NCBI GenBank assembly: GCA_914767715.1
Contig: OU612074.1
Coordinates: 22,554,062 to 22,618,061 of the forward strand
Length of the DNA stretch: 64,000 nt
From: Membranipora membranacea
Lineage: Eukaryota; Bryozoa; Gymnolaemata; Cheilostomatida; Membraniporidae
Direction of reading: 5' to 3'
The first letter of the stretch is position 1. Every line of letters starts with the position of its first letter. The notes beneath the pieces are model-generated. The model did not search any database. It saw only the letters and a program-made list of their open reading frames with translations, and was not told the origin of the DNA. This document shows positions 39,601 through 48,059 of the stretch, in pieces. The position numbers and the translations under genes were made by a program.

Positions 39601-42600
39601 GACAGTGATAGCTTGCTTGCAATGGGAATGACTCTCTCAAGTATGAATATAACAACAGACACAGACAACAGCCTTCTTAAATTCCACCCTTACCACTATT
39701 ATAACACCAAGATAAAACTATACCCGTACTCACGCAGAGCGTCCACAGTGACATCAGAGCTGAGTTTTAGTAGTCTCTGTAGATCCTGAGAGGCATTCTT
39801 AGTAGAGAAATCACCTGTAATAAATAACATGTCATAAATCACATGTAAACATGAAATGTCATAAACTTAGCGTAGAAAATAGGCCTCTTTGTTGAAATAC
39901 TAGTTTGGTCCAACAGATTATCATATAAACTTTACCAAACATTATTAGGAAATATGTATCATGGCTTTGACGATATTTTTGCAGAGCTTTTCAGATTTTA
40001 CCATGACAACTGTCATGAAGTGACTCTCATGAAGCATATCGTGTTGATAATTAAATATGATATTTTCAAGTTTCTGCATCAATATTATGTTTTAGGAGTC
40101 ATGCTTCCCTCAATCTTTACAACATGTAGATAAATTGCTCAGTGTTCATTTCAATCTTGCGTGCAAAACAAACATTAAAATATTACCTTACATAAATTTC
40201 CCTATCGGCCTGAGGTTTACAAGGTTGTAGAAATCTCAGATATAATTTATACCTTTCTTTTTCTCAGTAATGAGACAGTTTGTGTGCTCGAGTACATCTC
40301 TAACTACTTGTGGAGTTGTCTCGCCTGCCGCTATCAAACACTCCTTTGGGTTGAGCTGTACTAAGGCAGCCTGCATAGAAATCAAAACAAATAAGTTTGA
40401 AGTTATCAAACATAGTCAATCAGGATTGTCTACTGCGTATAAGGAGTTGTATCAGTTATTACGGGAGAATTATGGGGAGTATTAGATGTAATCCTACCCT
40501 CACATATTCCTTGGCGACTTTTACCACAGATAATTTTATTGCCATGATTCTTTTCGCTGGTCAAACCATGGAGGAATGTCCAAACAAACATGTCAAATGA
40601 AAGTGCAGAGCTAATGTTCAAGTTTAAAACTGACTGTACTTGTGTAAAAGCCAAGTACATGTCCAGTCTGTTCTAAAAACTTATTAACTCCTCACCTTCA
40701 CCTGGAAATCTCATAGGAAAACTTTATGATCACATGATCACATGGTCGAAAGCCAGTTAAAAGTGAACTGTGAAACTACATTGTGATACAATGTTATGAT
40801 ACACAGTTGTAACACAGAGTTGTGATACAGAGTTGTGATACAGAGCTGTGATACAGAGTTGTGATACACAGTTGTGATACACAGTTGTAATACTGTTCTG
40901 TGATACACAGTTGTGCTACACAGTTGTGATACACAGTTGTGATACAGAGTTGTGTTACTAAGTTGTGATACAGAGTTGTGATACAGAGTTGTGATACAGA
41001 GTTTACATACCTCTAGATTACTGTGTCTATCGTTATCTACAAACTGAGCCGTAGTGAACTGTCTGGTGGTCTGATCAGCCATAGCCACACCCACTGTTAT
41101 ATTATTATCTGCTGTAGATACATAGACAGCTGCTACTCCGAAGGACTGACTCGTATCGGAGGAGGGAGAGAAGAGAACGTCCTCAAACTGACTGATGTTA
41201 CCTGGTGAACCCTGTAATGTAAGATGGTAGATTATAATGAGGTTCAGTAAATGTTAGCCGCAAGTAAAGTTTGTTATTTCTAAGTTGGAACTGGCCATCT
41301 TCTTCGGATGTGAATATATTACTTCTCTAGAGTTAATCAAAATTATAACTCCTGATGGCAATGAGTGATGGTGAACAAAGCAAACTCATAGTAGGCGTTA
41401 TTTTATCTGAGTAGCGTGACGAGCAAATTTGAACCATTAGATTGAAAATTTAGTTTAATTGTTAAATAAGAGAATTTAGGGAGAAGCCTGGTTTCAATCT
41501 CATGAATACTGTGATAACTTTGTGTAAAAAACACAGGCATGACACGGAAAGGAAACTTTAACTTGAGCTCTAAAGAAATTATATTTGAGTCATGCAGAGG
41601 AGAAAATTCTGAAATTAGAGCTAGCATTGCAAACGGACTGTCATCAACTGACTAATTCCTTGCTCTTACCAATCAAATAAACAATCTTGGCGGTTTCTAC
41701 ATTAACCAACAGTAATTTTAGTTTTGAGCAGAGAGTAGTAGGCCTAGGTTATTATAATCTTACCTTATATAATATTTTCCATGTCTTACAGTCATACACC
41801 TCTACTCGGTACATATGTACCAGTAGTAAGTCTTTAATCACACATTCAAACTGTACTTTGTTCACATTAACATACTCCAGAGGGTCTGCAAAACATAACA
41901 AGCCTTATCATACACAGATCATACATATACGAATAAAATTTTGGCAAACAATTAATCATTTCAGCTATTACATATGATATGAAAGAAACATAACTACCAG
42001 AAAGACAAACAATTTAACAGGTTTTCTCCCACTGCTACCACCATTGCTACATTTAGGCTCAGACTAGACTTGAGGCCGGGAGTGTTGTGTACAGGTGTGT
42101 CTGGATGTGTCATGACAGCTGATCTCATATTGACTTACCACTGGTTGTTGTCTTCAGTTCACCACTAGATCTGTGGAGAATCTCTTTAGACACAAATAAA
42201 GCATCCTGACCGATAATACTGTAGAAATCCTTCAAGAAAATCAAATATAATGTGTCTTATAACCAGGTAAGCTAAGATACATATTGCTAATGGCAACACC
42301 CAAACACACACATCCAAAAATGGGAGCTAACAGATTCAAGAACACATGCTTGTCCACAAGCAGAAGCAATGTCTGCTCTACTTGTATAAACAACAACTAC
42401 TAGGCTGGTCAAAGAGCAGTGTAGATATCAGAGCATTCAGTACCTAAGGTCGTATTGTCCCTTACGTATTCCTTTTTAGCCATAGGCCTAACGCAAGCTT
42501 CCATCCATCATTTCAGTTTGAACTTCTCTAATATAACTAGCCCTACAGCTAGAGGCAGGGAGAGAGACCAAAGTCATGTTGGAGTTAGATCGGAGTAGAA

Positions 42601-44189
42601 GACTTACCCCTCTATCAAAGAAAGTGACAGTGGTCCCTGGCTTCTACAAAATTGAAACAGACACATACAATACATAATCACGACAAGATGTGTTGGGTAC
42701 CCAGTAGCTTGATAGAGCTGGATGGCACCCCTTGACTGATAACACCACACAGCACAGAACCTGGTAATGTAGGCAATCAGATCAAACCAGACTGAGACCA
42801 TCAGTTAAGGATTATCAGGTGTTTTGTGGGATGTGTTTTCTTGTCAGACTCAGCAGTAACCTCAAGTTCCCTTCTTATTTGTAAGAGTTTGCTTACTAAA
42901 AGTATTTTTTATAAAACAATCCCTAACCCTTGTCCCCAACAACTTACACTTCCCACAAGTTAAAAATTCGTACCATGAGTTAGCCCTAGGCTAACTGACC
43001 CCTACTACCTGTTTTATTGAGTCTTACCGGTAGTAGGGATCTGTAGAACTTTGCCAGCTCCGAGTGAATACCTGAAAAATAGATAGAGGTTATATTGAGT
43101 ATAACTTGTAGTTGAGTTAAGCGAAAAATGTTTGGTGCTTACCTGTGACTGGATTATGATGTATGTTATGATGATCCGGAAGATCACAGAAGGTCCTAAC
43201 TTGGCTAACAAGACAACCAAAACATTAGAGAATTTATCACAATATCCTGGACTTACAGATTCAATGAGAGGTATGGTCTAGAATAAAACAAAGTGTTCCG
43301 ATGCGTTTACTATCCTTATCAGTATGGCTACATCAGTGATACGTGATAAAAACAGGGACCGCAGATTTAGAGAGTTATTTATATATCCAGACAAGAAATT
43401 AGATTCACAGACAGTAATAGGAAATATTTTGTTTATCACCAGACTGGCAAAACTGCAAACGGTCTGTGATCTCCAGGCTCAGGCCCCTGGAACTTGTAAC
43501 TTACAAGTCCCAGGGTACTTACAATGCACCCAAGCCTGTGTTTTGCTCATGTCCAGAATGAATCAACAAAACGCGCCCATCGCCATTATATCAGGACCGC
43601 AAGCTCTAGTTTAAGTTTACTACTCCAGTTTAAGTAGCGCTTTGTGACGTTACTGTAGTGTAAGTAATATGAGCCCTGCCAAGCAAAAGGCTCAGTGAGT
43701 GTAACTCCAGATGACCACTGCTGGGGCACTCTCATTTTGGCTTTTATGTATACAGAAACAGTGAGTGAGCTTGGGCTAAAACTGACATTACCTACTTATT
43801 AACAAGTTACACACATCTCTTCTAGTCTATTGTTACTTTCACTGGCTGTACTTTGTACTCCCTGCATGCAGAGTCCACAGGTCCACAGCACCACAGGCAC
43901 AGTCACTGACAGTCAGTGTCACTCCTGTGCCACTGCATGCACTCTGAGAGTTTATGCTAGTACTGACTCTCTGAGAGTGACTCTCTGACTCAGAGTCAGT
44001 ACTAGCACAAACTAACACTTTGAGCTCAACTCAGATGATCTGCATGCAACAAAATAATCTGCTGAGCGTAGGCCTTCTTTCTAATAACATCACAAACCAA
44101 ATAGAAGTATCTGCACACCGATCCCCCAATGTAACCCTACCAAAAGGTCTGAGAAGTAAATAAATCTCACCTCCTTGTTGATCTGCCAT
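18497..44189 (-). CDS. MSH2: DNA mismatch repair protein MSH2 (23 coding exons, complete)
   Basis: MutS homologue that in eukaryotes pairs with MSH6 (MutS-alpha) or MSH3 (MutS-beta) to recognise mismatches and small loops in nuclear DNA. Twenty-three exons with AG/GT borders join in phase to 2757 nt, 918 aa (human protein 934 aa). The translation follows family domain order: N-terminal mismatch-binding domain ([20 protein letters not shown], residues 25-44), connector, lever ([20 protein letters not shown]), clamp (about 440-560), and C-terminal ABC ATPase with Walker [10 protein letters not shown] (645-653), signature region [17 protein letters not shown], Walker [13 protein letters not shown] (721-732) and switch His in FATHFHEL (756-763). 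As expected for MSH2, the MSH6-type Phe-x-Glu motif is not seen. No frameshift or in-frame stop was needed. Intron 12 hosts a nested gene and two introns host hAT-type elements. Confidence 0.97.
18905..19090 (-). CDS. MSH2: MSH2 coding exon 22
   Basis: Acceptor TTTATTGCAG, donor GAAG|GTAAG. Encodes [20 protein letters not shown] and [14 protein letters not shown], then an acidic, poorly conserved linker. Confidence 0.96.
19771..19925 (-). CDS. MSH2: MSH2 coding exon 21
   Basis: Acceptor AACCTTACAG, donor CCAG|GTGAG. Encodes [20 protein letters not shown] with the ATPase switch histidine, then [20 protein letters not shown]. Confidence 0.96.
20001..20096. repeat. 8-bp minisatellite, 12 copies
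   Basis: Twelve contiguous 8-mers of the form AAYACCTG/AGTACCTG in MSH2 intron 20 (between coding exons 20 and 21). Several units form CACCTG, an E-box core. Confidence 0.9.
20334..20425 (-). CDS. MSH2: MSH2 coding exon 20 (Walker B)
   Basis: Acceptor CTCTTTACAG, donor CTCA|GTTAG. Encodes [20 protein letters not shown] and GLAWAIS. Asp724 and Glu725 are the Walker B pair. The donor leaves phase 2; the next exon completes a His codon. Confidence 0.96.
20769..20936 (-). CDS. MSH2: MSH2 coding exon 19 (ATPase signature)
   Basis: Acceptor CTGATTTCAG, donor AAG|GTAAA. Encodes [20 protein letters not shown] and [20 protein letters not shown], the ABC signature region that contacts ATP across the heterodimer. 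Confidence 0.97.
21041..21050. repeat. Poly-G run in MSH2 intron 18
   Basis: A run of ten or more G on the plus strand (C on the coding strand), 105 bp upstream of exon 19 in the transcript sense. Similar G or C runs recur through the window. Confidence 0.8.
21330..21487 (-). CDS. MSH2: MSH2 coding exon 18 (Walker A)
   Basis: Acceptor TATTTCACAG, donor ATCG|GTGAG. Encodes [17 protein letters not shown] and [19 protein letters not shown]. The [10 protein letters not shown]-loop is intact, with the invariant Lys at residue 651. Confidence 0.97.
21819..21944 (-). CDS. MSH2: MSH2 coding exon 17
   Basis: Acceptor CTATTTCACAG, donor CTAG|GTATG. Encodes [20 protein letters not shown] and [11 protein letters not shown], matching the human [20 protein letters not shown] and GAPVPYVRPAI block before the ATPase domain. 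Confidence 0.95.
22556..22727 (-). CDS. MSH2: MSH2 coding exon 16
   Basis: Acceptor TTCACTTAG, donor GCTG|GTATG. Encodes [32 protein letters not shown] and a long helix ending SEIMKVA; end of clamp and return lever. Phase 1 end. Confidence 0.95.
23138..23227 (-). CDS. MSH2: MSH2 coding exon 15
   Basis: Acceptor AATGTTGCAG, donor AAAG|GTAAG. Encodes [20 protein letters not shown] and LRLTRK (human [26 protein letters not shown]); clamp domain. Confidence 0.96.
23338..23397. repeat. 32-bp tandem duplication
   Basis: GCTACTGAGAGAGACCTGCT plus AGAGTCTC occurs at 23338-23365 and again at 23370-23397, in MSH2 intron 14. Confidence 0.85.
23694..23864 (-). CDS. MSH2: MSH2 coding exon 14
   Basis: Acceptor ATCTTGCAG, donor AAG|GTAGG. 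Encodes [20 protein letters not shown] and [15 protein letters not shown], matching human FSKFQEMIETTLDM...HEFLVKPSFDPNLSEL; lever helices leading to the clamp. Confidence 0.96.
24542..24658 (-). CDS. MSH2: MSH2 coding exon 13
   Basis: Acceptor TATGTTACAG, donor AAG|GTATA. Encodes [15 protein letters not shown] (human DCYRLYQGINQLPNV) and ends [10 protein letters not shown]. It joins exon 12 in phase 0 and restores the human order LQ-DCYR. Confidence 0.96.
25112..27281. mobile_element. hAT-like non-autonomous element
   Basis: Flanked by the 8-bp direct repeat ATTTAGGG at 25104-25111 and 27282-27289 (the match extends to 11 bp with ATG). Termini are inverted: CAGCCATGCTCAACCT at the left, CATGCATGTCCAACCT from the right end inward (12 of 16 match, both starting CA). 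No transposase ORF recognised; a 71-codon minus-strand ORF at 25544-25759 is not identifiable. Contains an 18-base G run followed by five C (26009-26031). Confidence 0.6.
28039..28506. mobile_element. Foldback element (long imperfect inverted repeat)
   Basis: The outer arms GCTGGCCAAACTCAGTTTAT and its reverse complement end at 28039 and 28506. Inner matching blocks include GATCTGAGCAGC...CTGACGACC against GGTCGTCAGGTCGCTGCTCA, so the inverted match runs nearly to the centre near 28290. No coding capacity. Class unknown; no clear target duplication found. Confidence 0.75.
29884..30217 (-). CDS. Nested gene exon 2 (C-terminus)
   Basis: Acceptor CTTTCTTTAG. Begins [20 protein letters not shown], then [20 protein letters not shown], with four Cys downstream; stop TAA 29886-29884. 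The frame is open for the whole 334 nt with balanced composition, unlike neighbouring non-coding ORFs. Confidence 0.68.
29884..31243 (-). CDS. Nested gene in MSH2 intron 12: uncharacterised secreted or signal-anchored protein (2 exons)
   Basis: Two exons, 31053-31243 and 29884-30217, join through a GTAAGC donor and a strong acceptor (CTTTTCTTTCTTTAG) with matching phase (two bases plus one), giving 525 nt, 174 aa plus stop. The start ATG lies in a good context (GCCATGG). Residues 7-24 ([18 protein letters not shown]) form a hydrophobic segment that would act as a signal peptide or type II anchor. The rest is soluble-looking and has four cysteines (FGDCSD, QHCITS, NNCKVS, AVCDLV), suggesting disulfides in an extracellular or lumenal domain. 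Same strand as MSH2, so it needs its own promoter or arises from alternative processing. I do not recognise the family. A TTTTATAGCAG acceptor-like string 52 bp upstream of the ATG leaves open an additional 5' exon. Confidence 0.68.
31053..31243 (-). CDS. Nested gene exon 1
   Basis: ATG 31243-31241. Encodes the hydrophobic leader, then [20 protein letters not shown] and [10 protein letters not shown]. Donor GTCAA|GTAAGC. The leader was checked as an MSH2 exon and rejected because MSH2 exons 12 and 13 join directly. Confidence 0.65.
34756..34774. repeat. Poly-C tract beside MSH2 exon 12
   Basis: A C-rich tract (two C runs separated by G) about 30-45 nt downstream of the exon 12 donor in the transcript sense. 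A similar C run lies at 34456-34465. Confidence 0.75.
34802..34938 (-). CDS. MSH2: MSH2 coding exon 12
   Basis: Acceptor TTATTTACAG, donor CAG|GTATG. Encodes [20 protein letters not shown], then [11 protein letters not shown] and LGKATLQ; core/lever helices. Followed by the 10.1-kb intron that contains the nested gene. Confidence 0.96.
36696..37552. mobile_element. Intact hAT-superfamily MITE (857 bp)
   Basis: Perfect 13-bp terminal inverted repeats (TAGGGGTGGAACG) and a perfect 8-bp target duplication, CCATCTAC, at 36688-36695 and 37553-37560. The 8-bp duplication and TAGGGGTGGAAC-type ends are hallmarks of hAT elements. Subterminal regions are dense in CGGAT/ATCCG motifs, as expected of transposase binding sites. 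No transposase ORF, so non-autonomous. Inserted in MSH2 intron 11, 60 bp from the exon 11 donor. Confidence 0.92.
37621..37731 (-). CDS. MSH2: MSH2 coding exon 11
   Basis: Acceptor ATTCACACAG, donor ATAG|GTAGG. Encodes [20 protein letters not shown] and [11 protein letters not shown], the most conserved core motif. A hAT MITE ends 60 bp into the following intron. Confidence 0.97.
38600..38717 (-). CDS. MSH2: MSH2 coding exon 10
   Basis: Acceptor ATTTGTAG, donor ACAG|GTCAG. Encodes [20 protein letters not shown] and [11 protein letters not shown], the highly conserved start of the lever/core domain. Confidence 0.97.
39377..39435 (-). CDS. MSH2: MSH2 coding exon 9
   Basis: Acceptor ATTACACAG, donor CGAG|GTTAG. 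Encodes [20 protein letters not shown], matching human [21 protein letters not shown]. Confidence 0.94.
39734..39814 (-). CDS. MSH2: MSH2 coding exon 8
   Basis: Acceptor TTATTACAG, donor CTGC|GTGAG. Encodes [17 protein letters not shown], matching human DFSTKDIYQDLNRLLK; phase 1 on both sides. Confidence 0.94.
40253..40370 (-). CDS. MSH2: MSH2 coding exon 7
   Basis: Acceptor TCTATGCAG, donor AAAG|GTATA. Encodes [17 protein letters not shown] (human LLIQIGPKECVLPGGE) and LITEKKK; connector domain. Ends in phase 1. Confidence 0.95.
40786..41003. repeat. 13-bp minisatellite at the MSH2 exon 6 donor
   Basis: About 16 units of roughly 13 bp (consensus TGTGATACAGAGT, variants ATACACAGT), clearest from 40830 to 41003. 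In the MSH2 sense it begins about 7 nt after the exon 6 boundary, directly after GTATGTA. The frame read through the donor stays open to 40738 and gives a 13-residue repeat ([13 protein letters not shown]) because 3 x 13 bp is a whole number of codons. Confidence 0.88.
41011..41211 (-). CDS. MSH2: MSH2 coding exon 6
   Basis: Acceptor CATTACAG, donor GAG|GTATG. Encodes [14 protein letters not shown] (human SPGNLSQFEDILF) and the mismatch-domain to connector region ending DNDRHSNLE. The 13-bp minisatellite begins only about 7 nt into the following intron. Confidence 0.95.
41764..41885 (-). CDS. MSH2: MSH2 coding exon 5
   Basis: Acceptor TTTTGCAG, donor AAG|GTAAG. Encodes [20 protein letters not shown], matching the human FESFVKDLLLVRQYRVEVY segment, then WKILYK. 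Confidence 0.94.
42139..42229 (-). CDS. MSH2: MSH2 coding exon 4
   Basis: Acceptor TTCTTGAAG, donor AGTG|GTAAG. Encodes [18 protein letters not shown] and [12 protein letters not shown], the rest of the conserved mismatch-domain core. Ends in phase 1. Confidence 0.93.
42608..42643 (-). CDS. MSH2: MSH2 coding exon 3 (36 nt)
   Basis: Acceptor TTTTGTAG, donor GGG|GTAAG. Encodes [12 protein letters not shown], the strand equivalent to human TTVRLFDRG. Phase 0 on both sides. Confidence 0.9.
43028..43071 (-). CDS. MSH2: MSH2 coding exon 2
   Basis: Acceptor TTTTTCAG, donor CCG|GTAAG. Encodes [15 protein letters not shown], the conserved FxxFYRSLP-like N-terminal segment before the mismatch-binding domain. 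Confidence 0.85.
43955..44007. repeat. Hairpin in MSH2 intron 1
   Basis: Perfect 16-bp arms TGCTAGTACTGACTCT and the reverse complement around a 21-nt loop. Adjacent sequence (43890-43935) also folds on itself. Confidence 0.85.
44171..44189 (-). CDS. MSH2: MSH2 coding exon 1 (19 nt)
   Basis: ATG 44189-44187 followed by ADQQG and donor GGAG|GTGAG; phase 1. Very short, but its phase joins exactly to exon 2 to give [20 protein letters not shown], which resembles the start of other MSH2 proteins. The transcription start and any 5' non-coding exon are unknown. Confidence 0.78.
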
Positions 44190-44269
44190 GCTCACTTTAC
44201 CCGCCACAATTACATAATATAGACTGAGGTACTGTTCACTTTGGTAAAAATGATTTACGGGGTATGGAA

Positions 44270-44360
44270 TAATACTATGGGTGCAGGTCTATGTTCCGTT
44301 CGGATCTAAGTTCCGTATGGGTCTATGTTCCGCTGATTTTTGGGTCTTTAGTCCGCTGCT
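44270..44360 (+). repeat. Dispersed repeat upstream of MSH2 (copy A)
   Basis: Contains repeated GGTCTATGTTCCG and GTCTTTAGTCCGCTG motifs. An inverted relative is at 54695-54789. It lies about 80 bp upstream of the MSH2 start codon, so it may overlap the promoter or 5' untranslated region. Confidence 0.65.
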
Positions 44361-44688
44361 CCTGCCTATACTCAATGCCCATATTATGTTTCGCCCCAAC
44401 TGACAATTGATAACTCCAAAAAAAGGCAACTCCCTATAATAAAAAAGAGAATACAGGGAGAGTGGGAATCATAGCAAAACCCAACTGTTATCAATGAACC
44501 AACCAATGAGTTAGTAATACACTTGAGCTCAACCATTTAAGTTAGGTTTGGCAATATGCCTTATCTTCTCATGGGATTTATCAACCTTGACAAAAGTTAG
44601 CATCACGCCATTTTTGATAACCGATGGAATTTGCATTACAAAAGTTTATGCTGTTCTGAATGGGCATTAAAATCCGGCGCTGGCAACA

Positions 44689-44798
44689 GGTGTTGTAAGG
44701 CGTGTGGCCTGTGCTGTATGGGACACGTCTTACAGCACTCAAGGCCTATACAGTTTTGTTGTGTTCCATACAGCACCTGCCACAGGTCTTATAACACC
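44689..44798. repeat. Inverted repeat with 38-bp arms
   Basis: 44689-44726 and the reverse complement of 44761-44798 match at about 32 of 38 positions (arm starts GGTGTTGTAAGG, ends GGACAC). The TGT-rich arms create a cysteine-rich 66-codon ORF (44631-44831, +) that is probably not a gene. Confidence 0.8.
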
Positions 44799-47700
44799 CA
44801 TTGCACCTCAGGAAGTTGTATGAGTGTCTAATGGAACTGAGTACTTAAAATGCATTTAGTACGCAACACTGCCTGCACCATCAAACTCTCTAATATGATA
44901 TTTTTTATAAGATTGGGGACACAGTTGAAACTAACAGTTGGACAGCATATCGAACGGCAAAGTTACTGTTGAAATACAGATCTGATAATTTCACGCTGGT
45001 TATTGTTATGCCGGCTGTTGCTGCCGAGTGGTGAAGCCTTTTTAGAAAAATCCTGACAAACAAACGTTGCTCAAAATCCTCGCTCCTTTAGTCTTTCAAT
45101 TTAGACAAATTCATTTCCAAATTGTCCATTCAGAATATGGTTCCATCATGCAAAAAGCAATATGACTTGCAATTTGACATGTTACAGGCGGAATAATCAG
45201 ATAGCGATTTTAATGCTTTTTAATCAAACACCAGTTGTCTCCTCTCTCTCCATGGATAGACAACTAGCTGATAATTATAATAATAAAAATTCATTATTAA
45301 AAACACTTGTCAAAATTTTTGATTACTAAACATTGAGCATTCAACATTATCAATATAAATCGTTTTCATTGATACTTATCACTGAGTTAAATGAAAAATC
45401 TAGCTTAGAATTATTATGAATAGCTTGTCAACTTTAGTGACTTAAGCGGTAAAATGCCTCTTTTTGCAGGCGAAAAGATGGTACACAATTATTATATTGT
45501 TAAGCAGTGAAACAGGAAAAGTTCCATCTAACATTTGATTTTTTTAATGTGACTGCAATTATAATAGTATAATCAATGAGTTTTCGAACACTAAATCAAC
45601 AGTTTGTGTCATCATAGTCTCTGAGAGAAAAGTTTCAGAGATAGGCACACTCTCTAATGTAGCTCAGTCACTCTAAAAATCACCTGCAAAAAATTGTCTC
45701 GCTTCTATTCCTAAGTACATAAAAATTGTCATGAGACTGTTTGGAAATAAGGTAACCGGTTCAAACATATTCTGAACTGGGTAAAAGCTGATCCAATATA
45801 ATTGAACAGTGAAAACATATTTAATCGATAAAATCAATCTACATAGGATGTTTTTATTTTACCTTCATTAAATAAGAGGTCCTTTTTCCCATGTTTTGAA
45901 TTCAGAGTTTTGGCCCCTTATCAGTTAGGAGCGGAATGATTCAAGGACCATACATGTTCCTCTGTTATAGATTTGTATGTCATACATATATATATATATA
46001 TATATACACATAGTATTTATATGAAACTTAACTCTACAACAATGAACTAATTGGGTTTCCCTAGATCATGTTTATGAATGAATGTGATAGGTTACCAAAA
46101 GTTGAGATGTAGGAATTATGTTTATTAAGTTTTTGAGATATAAATTAAATATTGAGGAGGGGCACCTTGTTTATATCAGTCAACATGGTAATGAATATGC
46201 GGACTGTTTTCAGATTTGCCATGTTATCACTGTTAACAATATACTGTTACCCCTACAGATGTCGCAGCTATTGGGGGTAGTTACATGTTGAGTTGGTGAA
46301 CTGAAAAATCTAGAACCTGACAAGACCAAACTCATGAGTACTAGTGCTGCGGATCTGTATTTTTTATATCACAACAGCATCATCCCCGTTTACTGTTGGA
46401 ATTGTCCAAACAGAGTGATCATGAATTTACGACAGGCGAGTTCTGTGCTAAAAGTATGCATGTAATTGCAGTAATTATTGACAAGGCACAATTAAACTAA
46501 GACAATCTGTTTGAAAGAGACAGCTGACAGCGCAACCTTGATGGTGAGCTTTCTGGTCAAGGAACCTGATATGAGCGCTCCTACATTTCTTTTCTTGTTT
46601 GAATATGAACTTGCTTGACATGAAGGAAACATTGTTGCTGCCGATTTTTGCTCTGATCTGTTTCATTTTATTGTTTAATTTTAAATATACGGAGGCGTGT
46701 ATATTGAAAATTAGATCATTTTTGGAAGCAGAAACTCTATTTATGATGATCTCTGCAATCAATAGATTCAGCAACACTAGCTGAAAAAGTTGCCAAGTTG
46801 AAGATGTATCATTTACCGATCGTCCTTTGATTATAGAACCATGGAAAAACTTATCATATCAATTTGAATCACAAGGTACTGGTGTGAGTGTATTTGTAGA
46901 TTTCAAGATCAAAGAAACTAATAAAAATCAAACGCGATACTAGAACAACGCTAAAATTGCAAGAATCAAATCTACTCATTGGATCGAACGAAACCATGAA
47001 CAGGTCTTCAAGAAGCTCAAGCCGGAGTAGTGTATCTGGTTGCTCATTTTAATACATGAAGATTTTTTGCAAGGGTCATTTCAGGTAAACAGTATCACCT
47101 ACTTAACTCGACAACTCTGCTGTTTGCTGCGTCGCAAATGATGCTGGTGGTGGCGTCAAAACCATTTTGATTGCACAGTGGAGTGCATTGAATTCAATTC
47201 AATTTCTCTCAATTTTTTCTAGACCACATAACGCTATACTTTGGCACCCTGCAGCGAATATAACATAATACCCTGATATAGTATATTTTTTGATGTTGTA
47301 GAGGTCCTCCAAAACCGGGGCAAATCCATTGGAGAAGGCCATCATTAACATACATAATATGAAAAACAATTCAAGTTCCCAGGTTTCAGATATCAATTGT
47401 CATTTAATGAGGTTGTATTTTACGACATGGTGAGATGTGTTGGAATTGAAAGATCAGTAGTTCTCCTATAATATTTCAATAAGCAAAAATCAATGCTCAT
47501 AATGTGGCAGACGAAATATATGTAATGTCTGATTGCCAAAACTATGTTTATAAAAGCAATTTCACATGATACTTTTTTATGCATACCCGAACATAATTTA
47601 GGTTCTTACTCCTTAGATGGCTGCAAGTGCGAGTTTGTGGCATCACATTACAACTATTCACTTTTGTTTGATAATGTTTGTAAGGAATTTGATGATGTGA

Positions 47701-48059
47701 TGCCTCAAACATGCATATACAGCTATCTGAGCACTTTTAACGCATCAGAATGTCCATTGAAGTACAAATTGGAGTTGTCTGCTACGGGTTGTTGAGCAGA
47801 CAATCTGAAAGAAGCTTGGCTTTAGCTGCACAGCATATTCCCGAGATCAATTGCTGCGGGACTCAGGCCAAAAGCAAGAGCTAAAATTGACAAAAATTTG
47901 TCGTTGGGTGATAGCTCGGCCACCAGACTACCTGTCGAGCAGCTCTGCAGGTTTAGCAGTACCCTGGTGTCCAGCATGTGCATGTGCAATATAGGCACTA
48001 CGCAAACTAGCAGGTACATCAAGTCTATCATTAAACATGAGGCAACCTTTGTACCCGGG

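Noticed and set aside
40738-41094. 118-codon minus-strand ORF as a separate gene
   Set aside because: It is the tail of MSH2 exon 6 read through its donor into the 13-bp array.
43257-43277. 21-nt microexon with good acceptor (TTTTATTCTAG) and donor (GTAAGT) between MSH2 exons 1 and 2
   Set aside because: In the phase left by exon 1 it reads a TGA; skipping it gives a perfect in-phase join to exon 2. It could still be an alternative non-coding exon.
44631-44831. 66-codon cysteine-rich ORF as a toxin-like or defensin-like peptide
   Set aside because: It coincides with an inverted repeat, has no signal peptide, and its Cys content follows from the TGT-rich arms.
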